Shown: positions 1-7,935 of the stretch, in pieces
Position numbering within the stretch: the stretch's first letter is position 1
Layout of the letters: the number at the start of each line of letters is the position of its first letter
Made by a program: the position numbers and the translations under genes
Notes under the pieces: model-generated
The model's input: only the letters and a program-made list of their open reading frames with translations
The model's database searches: none
Told to the model about the DNA's origin: nothing
NCBI GenBank assembly: GCA_904393845.1
Contig: CAJFNB010000039.1
Coordinates: 1 to 25,605 of the forward strand
DNA length: 25,605 bases
Source: Alloclostridium intestinigallinarum
GTDB taxonomy: Bacteria; Bacillota; Clostridia; Christensenellales; UBA3700
Reading direction: 5' to 3'

Positions 1-97
1 CCAGTTACGCTGAAAGCAAAGCATTTTACAACCCGACATATACACATATTTTATGTTTTAGAGTAAAATGTGTTCTACTGAGGTTGGCTACGGGTAC
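1..97 (+). repeat. Left copy of an inverted contig-end repeat
   Basis: Bases 1-97 match the reverse complement of 25506-25602. Bases 1-83 are identical, 84-87 differ as a block, and 88-97 are identical again, giving 93 of 97. The sequence continues outward past both contig ends, so this is the inner edge of a longer dispersed repeat at which assembly stopped. An internal inverted repeat pairs CATTTTAC (22-29) with GTAAAATG (63-70). I do not recognise the element. It is read through by the partial frame at 3-242. Confidence 0.9.
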
Positions 98-242
98 TAC
101 TATATATTCGCTTGCGACAGATAACGATGACTGCCGAATGGTAAGCTCCCTGGCAAAGACAAGTTCGGGCACGAATCTGGGCGCTCTGCTCATCACCGTC
201 GGAGAAAACACCTATTACTTCTATGCGCCGCTGATCGACTGA
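3..242 (+). CDS. 3' end of an unrecognised protein, 5' truncated by the contig edge
   Basis: An open frame enters from the contig edge and runs 79 codons to a TGA at 240-242, with no internal stop. The last 30 or so residues, ending in GENTYYFYAPLID, look like ordinary protein sequence with aromatic and hydrophobic residues. The first 32 codons lie inside the terminal repeat, so either the repeat is part of the gene or it has inserted into it. A strong terminator starts 28 bases after the stop, which supports a real plus-strand transcript ending here. I recognise no family or function. If the repeat is non-coding, a shorter product could begin at the ATG at 135. Confidence 0.35.
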   Translation, partial: SYAESKAFYNPTYTHILCFRVKCVLLRLATGTTIYSLATDNDDCRMVSSLAKTSSGTNLGALLITVGENTYYFYAPLID

Positions 243-269
243 TAACGCGATATGCGGGATAGAAGCCTT

Positions 270-297
270 GCCCCGGATAATCCGTCCGGGGCTTTTT
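270..297 (+). terminator. Rho-independent terminator after the left partial frame
   Basis: The GCCCCGGA stem (270-277) pairs perfectly with TCCGGGGC (285-292) around a 7-base loop and is followed by TTTTT. It ends on the stop codon of the convergent DivIVA-domain gene. The T run is only on the plus side, so it serves the plus strand. Confidence 0.85.
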
Positions 298-790
298 AAT
301 CGCGCTTTTTTATTGCGGCAAGCCTGCCTTTTTCCGTTTCGTAAATTTCCGCGGCTTCACCGAGGTATGCGCCCAGGTTGAGGTCGGCGGAAAGCCCCTC
401 TTCTATCTGCTTTTTAGCCGATTCCACATAGTTTTTTGCATTTTGAAGAAGATTTTTATCGACGGCGTTGGTCATACTTTCGCAATACCGCACCCACTTC
501 GAACTGAACATTGCAAGACGTTCCCCCTCCAAAGCATAGCGCACCTTGGCGGTGTATTCTATCTGCTTTGCCTTTTCCACAGCCTGCGTTATGGAATTGG
601 TGATGCTTTCCTTGCGCGAGATATACTCCTGAAGTAATTTTTCCTTGGCGGCTATTTCCGCCTTCATACTCTCTATTCTGTCACGCTGGGCGGCAAGAGA
701 GCGTTCGTAATTCCTGGTCAGATTGAGTATGTACTCGTCTACCTGCGCCTTATCGTATCCGCGGCGTTTTATATCGAATTTGCTTTCCAT
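296..790 (-). CDS. DivIVA-domain coiled-coil protein
   Basis: This is a 164-residue protein of the DivIVA/GpsB type, cytoplasmic coiled-coil proteins that sit at curved or septal membrane and organise division or cell-wall synthesis. Residues 5-21 (FDIKRRGYDKAQVDEYI) match the conserved DivIVA N-terminus, in which FxxxxRGYxxxxVDEYI makes the membrane-binding part. Residues 22-80 or so are charged and heptad-like, consistent with a coiled coil. The ATG at 788-790 is chosen because the domain starts there and AGGAGA precedes it; an upstream in-frame ATG at 934 would add 48 unrelated residues. It is monocistronic, with a terminator upstream at 951-978 and convergent transcription downstream. Which DivIVA subgroup it belongs to cannot be told from sequence alone. 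Confidence 0.85.
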   Translation of the reverse strand: MESKFDIKRRGYDKAQVDEYILNLTRNYERSLAAQRDRIESMKAEIAAKEKLLQEYISRKESITNSITQAVEKAKQIEYTAKVRYALEGERLAMFSSKWVRYCESMTNAVDKNLLQNAKNYVESAKKQIEEGLSADLNLGAYLGEAAEIYETEKGRLAAIKKRD

Positions 791-814
791 ATTTTTCTCC
801 TGTCCTCTTTTCCA

Positions 815-820
815 ATTATA
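815..820 (-). promoter_or_regulatory. Possible -10 element for the DivIVA-domain gene
   Basis: TATAAT on the minus strand lies 24 bases before the ATG at 790. The hexamer 17 bases upstream (TTTCCC) is a poor -35, so this is a tentative call with a short leader. Confidence 0.4.
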
Positions 821-950
821 CCGCATACGGAGAAAAAGGGAAACGGCAATACTTGGATATTCGACATTTATTTTGACAGATATTGACGATATATGTCGAT
901 AATCTTCAAAAATATATATTCCCGGGGGTTGCAAAACAATAACGCGCGCT

Positions 951-978
951 AAAAAAGCGCCCCGGAATTCCGGAGCGC
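951..978 (-). terminator. Terminator of the galK-lgt-pncB operon
   Basis: On the minus strand GCGCTCCGG and CCGGGGCGC pair (one G-T) around AATT, followed by TTTTTT. It lies 20 bases after the pncB stop and separates this operon from the DivIVA-domain gene. Confidence 0.88.
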
Positions 979-997
979 CGTTACCGATATCGAAGTT

Positions 998-2416
998 TCA
1001 GTTGTTGATAAGTTCCTGTTTGAGGTCGTACAGCTTTTTGGAGAGGTCGACCTTATAGATATGCGGGTTGAGTATTCTCTTATAGCTGTCGTTGAACGCC
1101 GCAAAAGTCTGCGCGTGATACGCCGCTATTTCCCTGACGGTAGGCGAAGTGTATACCTGTCTGCCGTTTTCGAATACGGGCACCATAAGTTCTTTCGCGG
1201 TGAAGTCGGTGAGCGTTTTCTTCTTCCACGTGTATACGGGGTGGAAGATTTCCACTTTGTCCAGACCTATGAAGTTTTCCTCTTTCAGGGCGATGAGGTC
1301 GGCTATCGCCTCTCCCGTCTTGTTATCGAAGAAACGGACTATCTTCTTTTCGCCGGGGTTGGTTATCTTGCCGGGCGTATCGGACTTTTTCAGCTTGGGC
1401 ACCATTTTCCCGTCAACGCCTTCTATTGCGGCGAGTTTGTAGACTCCGCCCAGGCTGGGACAGTCTTCGCTTGTGATAAGTTTTGTTCCTATGCCCCAGG
1501 TGTCTATGCAAGCGCCCTGCGCCGCAAGCGACTGCACGACTTTTTCGTCAAGGTCGCCGCTGGCGCATATCTTGACGTCGGTAAGCCCCGCCGCATCGAG
1601 CATACTGCGCGCTTCACGGCTGAGATATGCAAGGTCGCCCGAGTCAAGACGTATTCCGATAGGCTTGTGTCCCTGCGCGATAAGCTCCTTGAACACCCTG
1701 ATTGCGTTGGGAACGCCGCTGTGGAGCGTATCGTAAGTGTCAACAAGCAGCATACACGCGTCGGGGTAAATGTTCGCATACGCCCTGAACGCTTCGTATT
1801 CGCTCGGGAAGCTCATGACCCAGCTGTGGGAATGCGTTCCCGATATGGGCACGTTGAACATTTTTCCCGCAAGCACGTTTGATGTGGAAGCGCAGCCCGC
1901 AACGATAGCCGCCCTAGCGCCGTAAATTGCCGCGTCGGGCCCCTGCGCGCGGCGCAGACCAAATTCAGCCACGCTGCCCTTTTTCGTTTCGTGCACTATC
2001 TTGCTCGCCTTGGTGGCGATGAGAGTCTGGTGGTTGAGTATGCAAAGTATGGCGGTTTCTATAAGCTGGGCTTCGAACAGGCGCGCCTTGACGGTGAGAA
2101 TAGGTTCCTGGGGGAATACGACGTCGCCTTCGCGTACGGCATATATGCTGCCCGTAAACTTAAAATCTTTGAGCAAAGCCAGAAACTCTTCGTCGAAAAT
2201 ACCCAGCGAGCGCAGATAATCTATGTCTTCCTGCGTGAATTTCAGATTGTTGATATAGTCGATGACCTGTTCAAGACCGCACGCTACGGCATAGTTGTTG
2301 TTTACGCCGCGGTAGAACACGTCGAACACCGACATTTTATCCATCTGCCCCGTCTTGCTGTAACCGTTGAGCATTGTCAACTGGTAAAGGTCGGTCAATA
2401 ACGTAAGATTTCTCAT
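998..2416 (-). CDS. pncB: Nicotinate phosphoribosyltransferase
   Basis: This 472-residue cytoplasmic enzyme joins nicotinate to PRPP, with ATP, to give nicotinate mononucleotide in the NAD salvage (Preiss-Handler) pathway. Family hallmarks are the N-terminal TDLYQLTM (8-15), GTHSHSW (193-199) around the conserved histidine region, VDTYDT (225-230), the phosphate-binding RLDSGD (256-261), and a later GIGTKL. The length fits the Bacillota-type enzyme of about 480 residues. The ATG overlaps the lgt stop as ATGA, and GGAGG lies just upstream, so translation is probably coupled to lgt. It is the last gene of galK-lgt-pncB. No truncation is seen. Confidence 0.95.
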   Translation of the reverse strand: MRNLTLLTDLYQLTMLNGYSKTGQMDKMSVFDVFYRGVNNNYAVACGLEQVIDYINNLKFTQEDIDYLRSLGIFDEEFLALLKDFKFTGSIYAVREGDVVFPQEPILTVKARLFEAQLIETAILCILNHQTLIATKASKIVHETKKGSVAEFGLRRAQGPDAAIYGARAAIVAGCASTSNVLAGKMFNVPISGTHSHSWVMSFPSEYEAFRAYANIYPDACMLLVDTYDTLHSGVPNAIRVFKELIAQGHKPIGIRLDSGDLAYLSREARSMLDAAGLTDVKICASGDLDEKVVQSLAAQGACIDTWGIGTKLITSEDCPSLGGVYKLAAIEGVDGKMVPKLKKSDTPGKITNPGEKKIVRFFDNKTGEAIADLIALKEENFIGLDKVEIFHPVYTWKKKTLTDFTAKELMVPVFENGRQVYTSPTVREIAAYHAQTFAAFNDSYKRILNPHIYKVDLSKKLYDLKQELINN

Positions 2417-3351
2417 TGTTTTGCCTCCAACCGCTCCTCTTCCGCGCCGGTAACGCCGTTTATCACTTCGCAGTTTCCGTCCACATTATAAAATGCGGTG
2501 CAATCGGGATTGGGAGCTTTGTTGTATTTATCCAAGAATCTGAAGTTTATTATCCCCTTAGCATACAAAATAATGAGTACCGCGCACACCGCCGCCATGC
2601 AGTAGCAGATGACCTGCACTATTCCTACCTCGGTACCGGGGAAAGTGGCGTGCTCCATTTTCAAAAATTCGAGCGAGCCGCGCACTATTCCGTACCAGAA
2701 CAGATAGAATATGCCTATCATAAGCGGTTTGCGCTTGTCGATTTTATAGCGGAACATGGTAAGTCCGATACAAAGTCCGATAAAATTGAGCACCCCTTCG
2801 TAAAAGAAGAGCGCGCAATGCCAGCCCAGGTCAATATTGCCCTTTACCACGTGCACGGCAAAAGGGAACCACTGCATGGACGGGTCTGTTATTTCAAGTC
2901 CGTACAGTTCCTGGTTGAAGTAGTTGCCCCATCTGCCGACAATCTGTCCGACGAACAGCGCAAGCACGACAAGGTCGGCTGTGCGGGCGATGCTGTACAT
3001 CTTGTTCCTCAGACAACAGCCGATTATGCCTATCACGCCGCCGAATATGCCGCCGATTATGGTAAGTCCGCCCTGCCTGAGATTGAAGATTTCCGCCCAG
3101 CCTTCCGCGGTGGTAAGGTCGTAAGTCGTGCCTATCCTGGGAACGACGTAGAACAGACGGCAGCAGACCACGGCGAGAATTACCACCCACAAAAACAATT
3201 CGAGGGCGAATTCAACGCCTATACCGCGCTTTTTAAGCAGGTACGTCACGAGCGCAAAGGCGAGCAACAGTCCCAGCGTTATCATTATGGCGTAACAATA
3301 TATGTCCAGCCCGCCTATCGAGAACGCGACGTTATCAGAGGGTGTTTCCAT
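2413..3351 (-). CDS. lgt: Prolipoprotein diacylglyceryl transferase
   Basis: This 312-residue polytopic membrane enzyme transfers diacylglycerol from phosphatidylglycerol to the lipobox cysteine of prelipoproteins, the first step of lipoprotein maturation. The Lgt signature appears as GRWGNYFNQELYG (139-151), with the conserved Arg and Asn. QGGLTIIGG (93-101) and RGSLEF (224-229) also fit the family. Several hydrophobic spans are visible, near 16-40, 51-70, 94-112, 124-142, 180-200, 211-228 and 243-265. The ATG at 3349-3351 overlaps the galK stop as TAATG and follows AAGGTGA. A GTG 18 bases upstream is possible but lies inside galK. The C-terminal tail after residue 265 is soluble and charged. 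Confidence 0.93.
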   Translation of the reverse strand: METPSDNVAFSIGGLDIYCYAIMITLGLLLAFALVTYLLKKRGIGVEFALELFLWVVILAVVCCRLFYVVPRIGTTYDLTTAEGWAEIFNLRQGGLTIIGGIFGGVIGIIGCCLRNKMYSIARTADLVVLALFVGQIVGRWGNYFNQELYGLEITDPSMQWFPFAVHVVKGNIDLGWHCALFFYEGVLNFIGLCIGLTMFRYKIDKRKPLMIGIFYLFWYGIVRGSLEFLKMEHATFPGTEVGIVQVICYCMAAVCAVLIILYAKGIINFRFLDKYNKAPNPDCTAFYNVDGNCEVINGVTGAEEERLEAKQ

Positions 3352-4610
3352 TAAATATTCACCTTGCACGCGCCGTCGTTGCGCACGCCTACTTCAAACA
3401 CGTTTTCCTTGCCGAAAACGGAAGCCATATACTCTATGTATTCTTCCGTTCTCTTTTTATCTACGAACGCGAGAATTGTTCCGGCAAAGCCGCCGCCGTG
3501 CACCCTGACCGCCTTTACGCCCTTAAAGCGCTTGCTCAGATTGATGCCGAGCGGTACGCGCTGGGCGACGTCGCCTTCCGGATAGCAGTTCTGCAACAGC
3601 ATATAAGAGGAAAGTCCGCTTGCGTTGATGACTTCGGCAAACGCCTTTTCATCCGTCTTTTTAACCGCTTCCGCGCCGGCGACTACGCGCCTGTTTTCGT
3701 CGTAGAAGTGCATTGCGCGCAGAATAGCCCTGCCGCTAACTTCATCCTGCAAGGCGGGAATTTGCTCGTAGAAGTGCTTTTCGTCCACTTCGCGCAGCGT
3801 TTTGCCGCCCAATTTGCCGGCAACGAGTTCCATTTCGCGGCGGATTGCGGAATAGTTTTCCGTAAGATTGCAGTGGTCGCCGCCCGTATTGGTGATGACG
3901 ATATCCATATCGTCGAAATCCCAGTGAATGCTTTCCACTTCAGGGTCGACCGTGGACTTGAAGTCTATATAGCTGACGCCGCCGAGAGCGATTGCGCTTT
4001 GGTCAAGCAGACCGCTGGGCTTGCCGAAGTACACGTTTTCCGCATAGTAGGAAGCCTTCGCCTTTTCCATGGCGGTGAGTTTGCCGCCGTTGTACAGGCC
4101 GTTGAGAATTTCGCAGATGAGCAGTTCGAAACTTGCGGAAGAGGAAACGCCCGCGCCCTTGAATACGTTGCTTTGGGTGGTGGCTTTGAAACCGCCTATA
4201 TTCCAGCCGTGGTCGAGATAGTAACGGCAGATACCCTTTATTATAGCGGTGGAGTCGCCCTCTTCTTCCTTTATCCTGGTCAGATCCGCCACATTCACGT
4301 ATACGGGAGGATAACCTACGGAATCGACTACGATAACGCCGTCGTCCGTTTTGGTGACGCAGGCAAGCGTATCCACGCTGATGGACGCGCACAGCACCTT
4401 TCCGTTGTTGTGGTCGGTGTGGTTGCCGCATACTTCTATTCTGCCGGGAGAAGAATAAAATTCGCCCTCTCCGTACTTGGAAGCGTGCAGGTTTGCCAGG
4501 ACTGCATAGCGTTCAGCAGCCTGAACGGCGTCCGCACCCGGATTAAGACGGGCGATTTCGCCCTTGAACGTGTCTTTTGCCAAAAAGGTATTTGCGCTTT
4601 TTTCGCTCAT
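3351..4610 (-). CDS. galK: Galactokinase (GHMP kinase family)
   Basis: This 419-residue cytoplasmic enzyme phosphorylates D-galactose with ATP to galactose 1-phosphate, the entry step of the Leloir pathway. The galactokinase signature is at 55-70 (PGRIEVCGNHTDHNNG, where many homologues have GRVNLIGEHTDYNGG). The GHMP ATP loop is at 151-160 (KGAGVSSSAS). The catalytic Asp is likely D203 in GLLDQ, and the C-terminal GHMP motif HGGGFAG is near 370-376. The ATG follows a strong AGAGGTGA site. galT, which uses its product, is divergent across a 184-base intergenic region with back-to-back promoters, which suggests shared control. Joining galK to lgt and pncB in one operon is unusual. Confidence 0.94.
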   Translation of the reverse strand: MSEKSANTFLAKDTFKGEIARLNPGADAVQAAERYAVLANLHASKYGEGEFYSSPGRIEVCGNHTDHNNGKVLCASISVDTLACVTKTDDGVIVVDSVGYPPVYVNVADLTRIKEEEGDSTAIIKGICRYYLDHGWNIGGFKATTQSNVFKGAGVSSSASFELLICEILNGLYNGGKLTAMEKAKASYYAENVYFGKPSGLLDQSAIALGGVSYIDFKSTVDPEVESIHWDFDDMDIVITNTGGDHCNLTENYSAIRREMELVAGKLGGKTLREVDEKHFYEQIPALQDEVSGRAILRAMHFYDENRRVVAGAEAVKKTDEKAFAEVINASGLSSYMLLQNCYPEGDVAQRVPLGINLSKRFKGVKAVRVHGGGFAGTILAFVDKKRTEEYIEYMASVFGKENVFEVGVRNDGACKVNI

Positions 4611-4638
4611 AATGTCACCTCTTTTCGTTGTTAGTAAG

Positions 4639-4667
4639 ATTATAACACATATTCCGCGAATTTGTAA
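4639..4667 (-). promoter_or_regulatory. galK-lgt-pncB promoter
   Basis: On the minus strand TTACAA (4662-4667), a 17-base spacer and TATAAT (4639-4644) form a sigma-A-type promoter. TGT directly before the -10 makes it an extended -10. Predicted transcription starts about 20 bases before the ATG. Confidence 0.75.
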
Positions 4668-4716
4668 ATATATAAATAGGTATAAATATATTTGCGCGCG
4701 TAATTAAGTAAAACTC

Positions 4717-4745
4717 TTGCAAAACGGACAAATAAGCCTTATAAT
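4717..4745 (+). promoter_or_regulatory. galT promoter
   Basis: TTGCAA (4717-4722), a 17-base spacer and TATAAT (4740-4745) lie about 50 bases before the galT ATG. It is divergent from the galK promoter, with about 50 bases between the two -35 elements, where a shared regulator could bind. No clear operator palindrome was found there. Confidence 0.78.
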
Positions 4746-4794
4746 ATAAGTGTCGCGGACGGCGGCAGTTAAAAATTTTACGAGGATTATTTTT

Positions 4795-6336
4795 ATGTTG
4801 ACGGAAGACGAACTCAGAGTAAAAGTGAGCGAGCTGGTCGCATATGCGCGCGATCATATCTCCATGAATGCGGAAAACAGGATTTACGTTACCAATATCC
4901 TGCTTGATTTTTTCAATCTGACCTATCCCGCGCCCGTTCCCGAAAAGTACGGCGATTTCCAGACGGAGATAATCGATCCCATCGTTCAACACGCGGTGGA
5001 TACGGGCAGAATCAAGCCCGAAGAAGCGCTGCTTTTCGAAACGAAAGTGTTGGGCATTGTCACTCCCACCCCCGCGGAGATAATTTCCGAATTCGACTCC
5101 TTTGCGGGCAATAAGGGCGTTCAGGACGCAACCACCTGGCTTTTCGAGCTGAGCAAGGCGAACAACTACATACGTATGCCCGATATACGCAAGAATATCA
5201 AATGGTCGCACGAAGGCAGCATAGGAAACATAGATATTACGATAAATCTTTCCAAGCCGGAAAAAGACCCCAAGGCGATTGCGGCGGCTAAACTTCTGCC
5301 CAAAACGGGTTATCCCGCCTGCATGCTCTGCCCCGAAAACGTGGGCTTTGCGGGCAATCTCAACCACCCCGCGCGCCAGACTTTGCGCACCATTCCCATC
5401 GAACTCGACGGCGAGCCTTGGGAATTGCAGTATTCCCCCTATCAGTACTATACCGAGCACGTGATAGCTTTTTCCTCCGAACACCGTCCCATGGCGGTCA
5501 CGGACGCGGCTTTCAGAAGACTGCTCGATTTCGTGGACTTATTCCCCCACTACTTTATCGGTTCAAACGCGGCTCTTCCCATCGTCGGCGGCTCGATACT
5601 TACGCACGACCACTATCAGGGCGGCGCGAAAGTTCTGCCCATGATGACGAGAGATTACCGCAGGACGTTTAAGTGCGTGCAGTATCCCGATGTGGAGATT
5701 GGTATTCTCGATTGGTACAACTCCGTCGTGCGCGTGAAAGGGCGCGACCGCGAAGGCGTTTACAATATGGCAAAGCGCGTGCTGGATACCTGGTTCAACT
5801 GGACCGACGAGGATTCCGACGTCATCTGCCGCACCGACGAACAGCACAACGCCATTACCCCTATCTGCCGCAACAACGACGGCGAATACGTGTTCGACCT
5901 TATTCTGCGCAACAACCGCACGGACGAAAAGCACCCCTACGGAATTTTCCACCCCGAAGAGAGTATGCACAACATCAAAAAGGAAGGCATAGGCATCATA
6001 GAAGTTATGGGTCTGTTCATTCTGCCCGGCAGATTGAAGAAAGAGCTTGCCGAAGTGGAAAAATATCTGACGGGCGAAAACGTGCTCGATCTGAAAGCGC
6101 TTTCCGATCCGGAAAATCCCATGTGCAAGCACGCGCAGATGATACTGCAACTTGTCAACGATAACGGCAACGCCAACTCCGCCGCCCGCGCGCAGAAGAT
6201 AGTCACCGATTACGTAAACGTGACGTGCGAAAAGATTCTGGAATGCACGGGAGTATTCAAAAACACCGAACTCGGTCAGAAGTGCTTTGACAAGTTTATG
6301 ACGAAGGGACTTAATCTGCTCCCCGCAGAAGAATAA
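4795..6336 (+). CDS. galT: UDP-glucose--hexose-1-phosphate uridylyltransferase, class II
   Basis: This 513-residue enzyme swaps UMP between UDP-glucose and galactose 1-phosphate, giving UDP-galactose and glucose 1-phosphate. The length and sequence fit the class II GalT of Bacillota rather than the shorter E. coli type. Supporting segments are YPACMLCPEN (173-182), SPYQYYTEH (214-222) and the active-site HDHYQGG (271-277), in which the HxHxQ nucleophile motif is intact. The ATG at 4795 follows ACGAGG. A GTG at 4750 in the same frame would start at the predicted transcription start and is rejected. It stands alone between its own promoter and terminator, divergent from galK. No galE is present in the window. 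Confidence 0.95.
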   Translation: MLTEDELRVKVSELVAYARDHISMNAENRIYVTNILLDFFNLTYPAPVPEKYGDFQTEIIDPIVQHAVDTGRIKPEEALLFETKVLGIVTPTPAEIISEFDSFAGNKGVQDATTWLFELSKANNYIRMPDIRKNIKWSHEGSIGNIDITINLSKPEKDPKAIAAAKLLPKTGYPACMLCPENVGFAGNLNHPARQTLRTIPIELDGEPWELQYSPYQYYTEHVIAFSSEHRPMAVTDAAFRRLLDFVDLFPHYFIGSNAALPIVGGSILTHDHYQGGAKVLPMMTRDYRRTFKCVQYPDVEIGILDWYNSVVRVKGRDREGVYNMAKRVLDTWFNWTDEDSDVICRTDEQHNAITPICRNNDGEYVFDLILRNNRTDEKHPYGIFHPEESMHNIKKEGIGIIEVMGLFILPGRLKKELAEVEKYLTGENVLDLKALSDPENPMCKHAQMILQLVNDNGNANSAARAQKIVTDYVNVTCEKILECTGVFKNTELGQKCFDKFMTKGLNLLPAEE

Positions 6337-6363
6337 ACAAGTATATCTGCAACGTTGAAATAC

Positions 6364-6390
6364 GGGCACGGTATGAGCCGTGCCCTTTTT
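6364..6390 (+). terminator. galT terminator
   Basis: GGGCACGG (6364-6371) pairs perfectly with CCGTGCCC (6378-6385) around a 6-base loop, followed by TTTTT, 27 bases after the galT stop. The 86 bases up to the next hairpin hold nothing I can identify. Confidence 0.9.
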
Positions 6391-6476
6391 ATACTCCCGT
6401 TTCTTTCCGCCGCACGCCGACTTATTCAATAACCGTTTGACGCTGACTACCCTGCCGGCAATGGCGAACGGGCATA

Positions 6477-6502
6477 AAAAAACCGCCCGAAAGCGGTTTT
6501 TT
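6477..6502 (-). terminator. Terminator of the decarboxylase operon
   Basis: AAAAAACCGC pairs with GCGGTTTTTT around CCGAAA, so it can act on both strands. It lies 22 bases after the stop of the last minus-strand decarboxylase gene and could also back up the galT terminator. Confidence 0.85.
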
Positions 6503-6524
6503 ATCGTCTGTATGTTGTCGGTGG

Positions 6525-7916
6525 TTACACGGGCATTATCTTCTTTTCCACGCTGCCCACTTCCGTATCGACGTGATACTTGTTTGCGGCGCGGTATTTG
6601 AAGTAATTGGTGGCAACCTGGGGGAAGAGCGCGTAGGAGAGCACGTCTTCTTCCTGCTCCACGTATTCGGCGCATTCGGCGCGGTATTTATCCATTTCGG
6701 GTTCGAGCAGGTCTGCGGGACGGCAGGTTATGCGCTCGTCGTCGCCGATTGCCTTTTTGACCACTTCGGGGTTGGGTTCTGCCGGCAGTTTGCCGTATTC
6801 GCCGCGGAGCACGCCCTTGGTTTCGGAAGATACGACCTTGTACCTTTCCTTGTAGAACACGTTGAACACCGCCTGCGTACCGACGATCTGGCTGGTAGGG
6901 GTAACGAGCGGCGGATAGCCGAGGTCTGCCCTGACGCGGGGTACTTCTTTAAGTACCTCGTCGTAGAGATCGGAGGCGTTGAGCTGTTTGAGCTGGTTGA
7001 CCAGGTTGGAAAGCATGCCGCCGGGAACCTGGTAGATAAGCGCGTTGACGTCCGTCTGCAACGACTTGTCGGTAAGGAATCCGTCCGCTTTCAGCCTTGC
7101 GGCGACCTTCTTGAAGTGCTCGGTCAGTTCGTTGAGTTTGAGCAGATCGAGTCCCGTATCGTAAGGAGTGCCCGCAAGCGTTGCCACCATGGGTTCGGTG
7201 GCGGGCTGGGAAGTGCCGTTGCCCAAAGGAGAAAGCGCGCAGTCGATTATATCCACGCCCGCTTCTATCGCCTTCAGATAGGTGAGGTTACCCGTGCCGG
7301 CGGTCTGGTGGGTGTGCAGATGGATGGGCACTTTTACGGAAGCCTTCAACGCTTTTACGAGTTCGTAAGCGTTGTAAGGGAGCAGAATGCCCGCCATATC
7401 CTTAATGCAGATTACGTCCGCGCCCATCTTTTCCAGCTTCTTGGCAAGTTCCACGAAATATTCGTTGGTATGCACGGGAGAAGTGGTGTAGCTGAACGCC
7501 GCTTCGCATATGCCGCCGTTCTTTTGGCACGCCTTCATTGCCCTTTCCATATTGCGGGGGTCGTTGAGCGCGTCAAAAATACGCATTACGGTTATGCCGT
7601 TCTGAATGGACTTCTTGACGAATTCGTCCACAACGTCGTCCGCATAGTGCTTGTATCCGAGCAGGTTCTGACCGCGCAGAAGCATTTGCAGAGGAGTCTT
7701 GGGCATAGCCTCTTTCAGCTTACGCAATCTCGTCCAGGGGTCTTCGTTCAGAAAACGCAGGCAGGAGTCAAAGGTTGCGCCGCCCCAGCATTCTATGGAA
7801 TAGTAGCCGATTTTGTCGAGCTTGTCGGCAACGGGGAGCATTTCATCCAATCTCATGCGGGTAGCCGCCTGGGATTGGTGAGCGTCTCTTAAAATAGTTT
7901 CTGTTATCTTAACCAT
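6525..7916 (-). CDS. oadA: Oxaloacetate decarboxylase alpha / transcarboxylase 5S-type carboxyltransferase
   Basis: This 463-residue protein carries the carboxyltransferase domain of the OadA, PycB and transcarboxylase 5S family, which moves CO2 between oxaloacetate (or pyruvate) and biotin. The metal site is visible as D11 in RDAHQS, the carboxylated-lysine candidate K172 in IKDMAG, and H201 and H203 in HLHTHQTAG. The C-terminal conserved PxxP and tetramer region follows. There is no biotinyl domain: the protein ends at about residue 463, and biotin is supplied by the separate carrier at 9407-9793. AGAGG precedes the ATG. It is the last gene of the five-gene operon, 19 bases after the beta subunit gene. 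Whether it works with oxaloacetate as decarboxylase or as half of a transcarboxylase is not decided by sequence. Confidence 0.92.
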   Translation of the reverse strand: MVKITETILRDAHQSQAATRMRLDEMLPVADKLDKIGYYSIECWGGATFDSCLRFLNEDPWTRLRKLKEAMPKTPLQMLLRGQNLLGYKHYADDVVDEFVKKSIQNGITVMRIFDALNDPRNMERAMKACQKNGGICEAAFSYTTSPVHTNEYFVELAKKLEKMGADVICIKDMAGILLPYNAYELVKALKASVKVPIHLHTHQTAGTGNLTYLKAIEAGVDIIDCALSPLGNGTSQPATEPMVATLAGTPYDTGLDLLKLNELTEHFKKVAARLKADGFLTDKSLQTDVNALIYQVPGGMLSNLVNQLKQLNASDLYDEVLKEVPRVRADLGYPPLVTPTSQIVGTQAVFNVFYKERYKVVSSETKGVLRGEYGKLPAEPNPEVVKKAIGDDERITCRPADLLEPEMDKYRAECAEYVEQEEDVLSYALFPQVATNYFKYRAANKYHVDTEVGSVEKKIMPV

Positions 7917-7935
7917 ATTTTACCTCTTTTACCTA

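Noticed and set aside
26..211. Minus-strand 61-codon frame ending in the terminal repeat
   Set aside because: No ribosome site and no recognisable domain; it lies opposite a plus-strand frame with its own terminator. Kept only as an oddity of the repeat.
3342..4634. Long plus-strand frame opposite galK
   Set aside because: galK is clear on the other strand; the antisense frame has no ribosome site or domain. The same holds for the long frames opposite lgt (2416-3354), the 5S-type subunit (6573-7892), lysA/M50 (16804-18282) and galT (4615-5484, minus).
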